DNA of 64,000 nucleotides from Achromobacter piechaudii NBRC 102461 (lineage in GTDB: Bacteria > Pseudomonadota > Gammaproteobacteria > Burkholderiales > Burkholderiaceae_B): the NCBI RefSeq assembly GCF_001571245.1, contig NZ_BCTK01000001.1:124001-188000 (forward strand). The letters run 5' to 3'. Position 1 is the first letter of the stretch; every line of letters begins with the position of its first letter. Below the pieces are notes generated by a model. That model saw nothing but the letters and a program-made list of their open reading frames with translations, was not told the DNA's origin and did not search any database. The translations under genes were made by a program, and so were the position numbers. Below are positions 62,677-64,000 of this stretch, in pieces.

Positions 62677-64000
62677 ATGCACGGAACTTTTGGCTGGGAT
62701 ACCCCGCAAATTCTGGATGCGGTTTTCAAGGCTTACGACATACGCGGCACCGTGCCGGACGAGATAGACGCGCGATTCGCGCACAGCCTGGGCATGGCGG
62801 CCGGCACCAAGGCGCGCGAGCAGGGCGCCCGGTCGATGGTGGTGGGACGCGACGGCCGCCTGAGCAGCGTGGAACTGGCGGCGGCATTGCAGGCCGGGCT
62901 GCGCTCGGCCGGCATGCACGTCATCGATATCGGCATGGCCACCACGCCGATGGTGTATTTCGCTACGCGCCTGATGGACACAGGCGCGGGCATTGCGGTC
63001 ACCGGCAGCCACAACCCGCCGGCCCACAACGGCTTCAAGATCGTGCTGGACGGCGCTTCGCTGTACGGCGAGGGCATTACGGCGCTGCGCGACGCCATGC
63101 GCCTGCCCATCGAATCGGCCAGCGTGGCGGGCGGCCGCACGCAGATGCAGATCCAGCCGTGCTACGCGGCGCGCCTGGTGGGCGACATCCGCATGGCGCG
63201 GCCGATGAAGATCGCCATCGACTGCGGCAGCGGCGTGGCCGGTGCGGTGGCGCCGGCGCTGTTTCGCGCGTTGGGATGCGAGGTGACCGAATTGTTCTGC
63301 GAGGTGGACGGTTCGTTTCCCGGCCACCATCCCGACCCGGCCGACCCTCAGAACCTGCAAGACCTGATCTATTGCCTGCGCTATTCCGACTGCGAGGTCG
63401 GCCTGGCATTCGACGGGGACGGAGACCGGCTGGGCGTGGTCACAAAATCGGGACAGATCATCTGGCCGGATCGGCAACTGATCCTGTTCGCCCGCGATGT
63501 GCTGTCCCGCAACCCGGGCGCCGAGATCCTCTACGACGTCAAATGCAGCCGCCACGTGGCCCGCGCCATCTTCGAGGCGGGCGGCAAACCGACCATGTGC
63601 AAGACCGGGCATTCCCTCATCAAGGCCAAGATGCGCGAGTCGGGAGCGCTACTTGCTGGAGAGATGAGTGGGCATATGTTTTTCAAGGAGCGCTGGTACG
63701 GCTTCGACGATGGGATCTACGCCGCCGCCCGGCTGCTGGAGATCCTTTCCGCCGCGCCGGACCCGTCGGCGCTTCTTGAAGGCTTGCCGCAGTCCTGCGC
63801 GACCCCCGAAATCAAGCTGGACACCGCCGAAGGCGAACAGTTCGAACTGGTGAAGCTGCTGCGCGAACAAGGGGAATTCCCCAGCGCGGTCTCCATCAAC
63901 GACCTGGACGGCGTACGCGTGGACTACGCCGATGGCTTTGGCCTGGCGCGTCCATCGAACACGACGCCGACGGTGGTTTTGCGTTTTGAAGGAGACACCG
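62677..64000 (+). CDS. manB: Phosphomannomutase/phosphoglucomutase, 3' end outside window
   Basis: 441 codons are visible, open to the window edge; AlgC-type enzymes have about 460, so only the last ~20 residues are missing. CCGGAGA precedes the ATG at 62677. Motifs: VFKAYDIRGTVPDE, the phosphoserine loop GIAVTGSHNPPAHNGFK (Ser111), the metal loop GLAFDGDGDRLG (from Asp246), the sugar-binding GEMSGHMFF and the phosphate-binding RPSNTTPTVVLRFE. It makes mannose-1-phosphate for ManC, and perhaps glucose-1-phosphate. Confidence 0.95.
   Translation, partial: MHGTFGWDTPQILDAVFKAYDIRGTVPDEIDARFAHSLGMAAGTKAREQGARSMVVGRDGRLSSVELAAALQAGLRSAGMHVIDIGMATTPMVYFATRLMDTGAGIAVTGSHNPPAHNGFKIVLDGASLYGEGITALRDAMRLPIESASVAGGRTQMQIQPCYAARLVGDIRMARPMKIAIDCGSGVAGAVAPALFRALGCEVTELFCEVDGSFPGHHPDPADPQNLQDLIYCLRYSDCEVGLAFDGDGDRLGVVTKSGQIIWPDRQLILFARDVLSRNPGAEILYDVKCSRHVARAIFEAGGKPTMCKTGHSLIKAKMRESGALLAGEMSGHMFFKERWYGFDDGIYAAARLLEILSAAPDPSALLEGLPQSCATPEIKLDTAEGEQFELVKLLREQGEFPSAVSINDLDGVRVDYADGFGLARPSNTTPTVVLRFEGDT

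Noticed and set aside
62592-63779. 395-codon rightward open frame overlapping the phosphomannomutase
   Set aside because: Wrong frame: the translation is Arg/Gly-rich noise, while the frame from 62677 has all phosphohexomutase loops and is simply open at the window end.
1-64000. CRISPR arrays, insertion sequences, tRNA or rRNA genes
   Set aside because: No regularly spaced repeats, transposase-like proteins, terminal inverted repeats with target duplications, or tRNA-like cloverleaf stretches were recognised by eye. A dedicated tRNA or IS search was not possible here.

Overview
The window is high-GC chromosomal DNA of the Achromobacter/Bordetella type (Alcaligenaceae, Burkholderiales). This rests on the gene style: two Bug/TctC solute-binding proteins, many small CoA-ester operons, a phasin, and a beta-oxidation supercluster next to a colanic-acid-like exopolysaccharide locus. 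No rRNA, tRNA, CRISPR, transposase or phage gene was seen. Both ends cut genes: a cysteine-dioxygenase-like cupin at the left and a phosphomannomutase (ManB/AlgC type) at the right.

Left third (1-26936). An IclR regulator sits beside a divergent pair of units. One holds a Bug protein and an FAD oxidoreductase; the other holds a CaiB/BaiF CoA-transferase, a crotonase, a class I CoA-transferase-like pair and an acyl-CoA ligase. Three copies of a TCCTAA-type palindrome tie them into one regulon. Next come an efflux operon (outer membrane factor, HlyD adaptor, RbbA-like fused ABC protein, ABC-2 permease) with a phasin at its end and a divergent TetR regulator; a D-threonate/D-erythronate-type operon (KdgT-family permease, DUF1537 kinase, PdxA2 dehydrogenase, HutC-type GntR regulator) with a perfect palindromic operator; a TonB siderophore receptor with a Fur-box-like site; and a MarR / Bug / sulfatase-superfamily group.

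Middle (26970-41210). Nearly everything needed to import and degrade long-chain fatty acids is on one strand: TetR regulator, FadE-type dehydrogenase, thiolase plus bifunctional enzyme, FadL porin, a second bifunctional enzyme (opposite domain order) plus thiolase, a DUF4442 hotdog protein, a chalcone-isomerase-like periplasmic protein and a FadD ligase. An intrinsic terminator sits between fadL and the second enzyme set.

Right third (41600-64000). An unusual formyltransferase-like/beta-propeller fusion gene with an AT-richer second half and two LuxR regulators with degenerate receiver domains border an exopolysaccharide locus. The locus has a 13-gene leftward operon (WcaJ priming transferase, GDP-mannose and GDP-fucose synthesis, flippase, polymerase, four glycosyltransferases, acetyltransferase, VanZ-like protein). 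A divergent rightward operon carries wza, wzc and manB. The expected product is a fucose-containing, Wzy-dependent polysaccharide.
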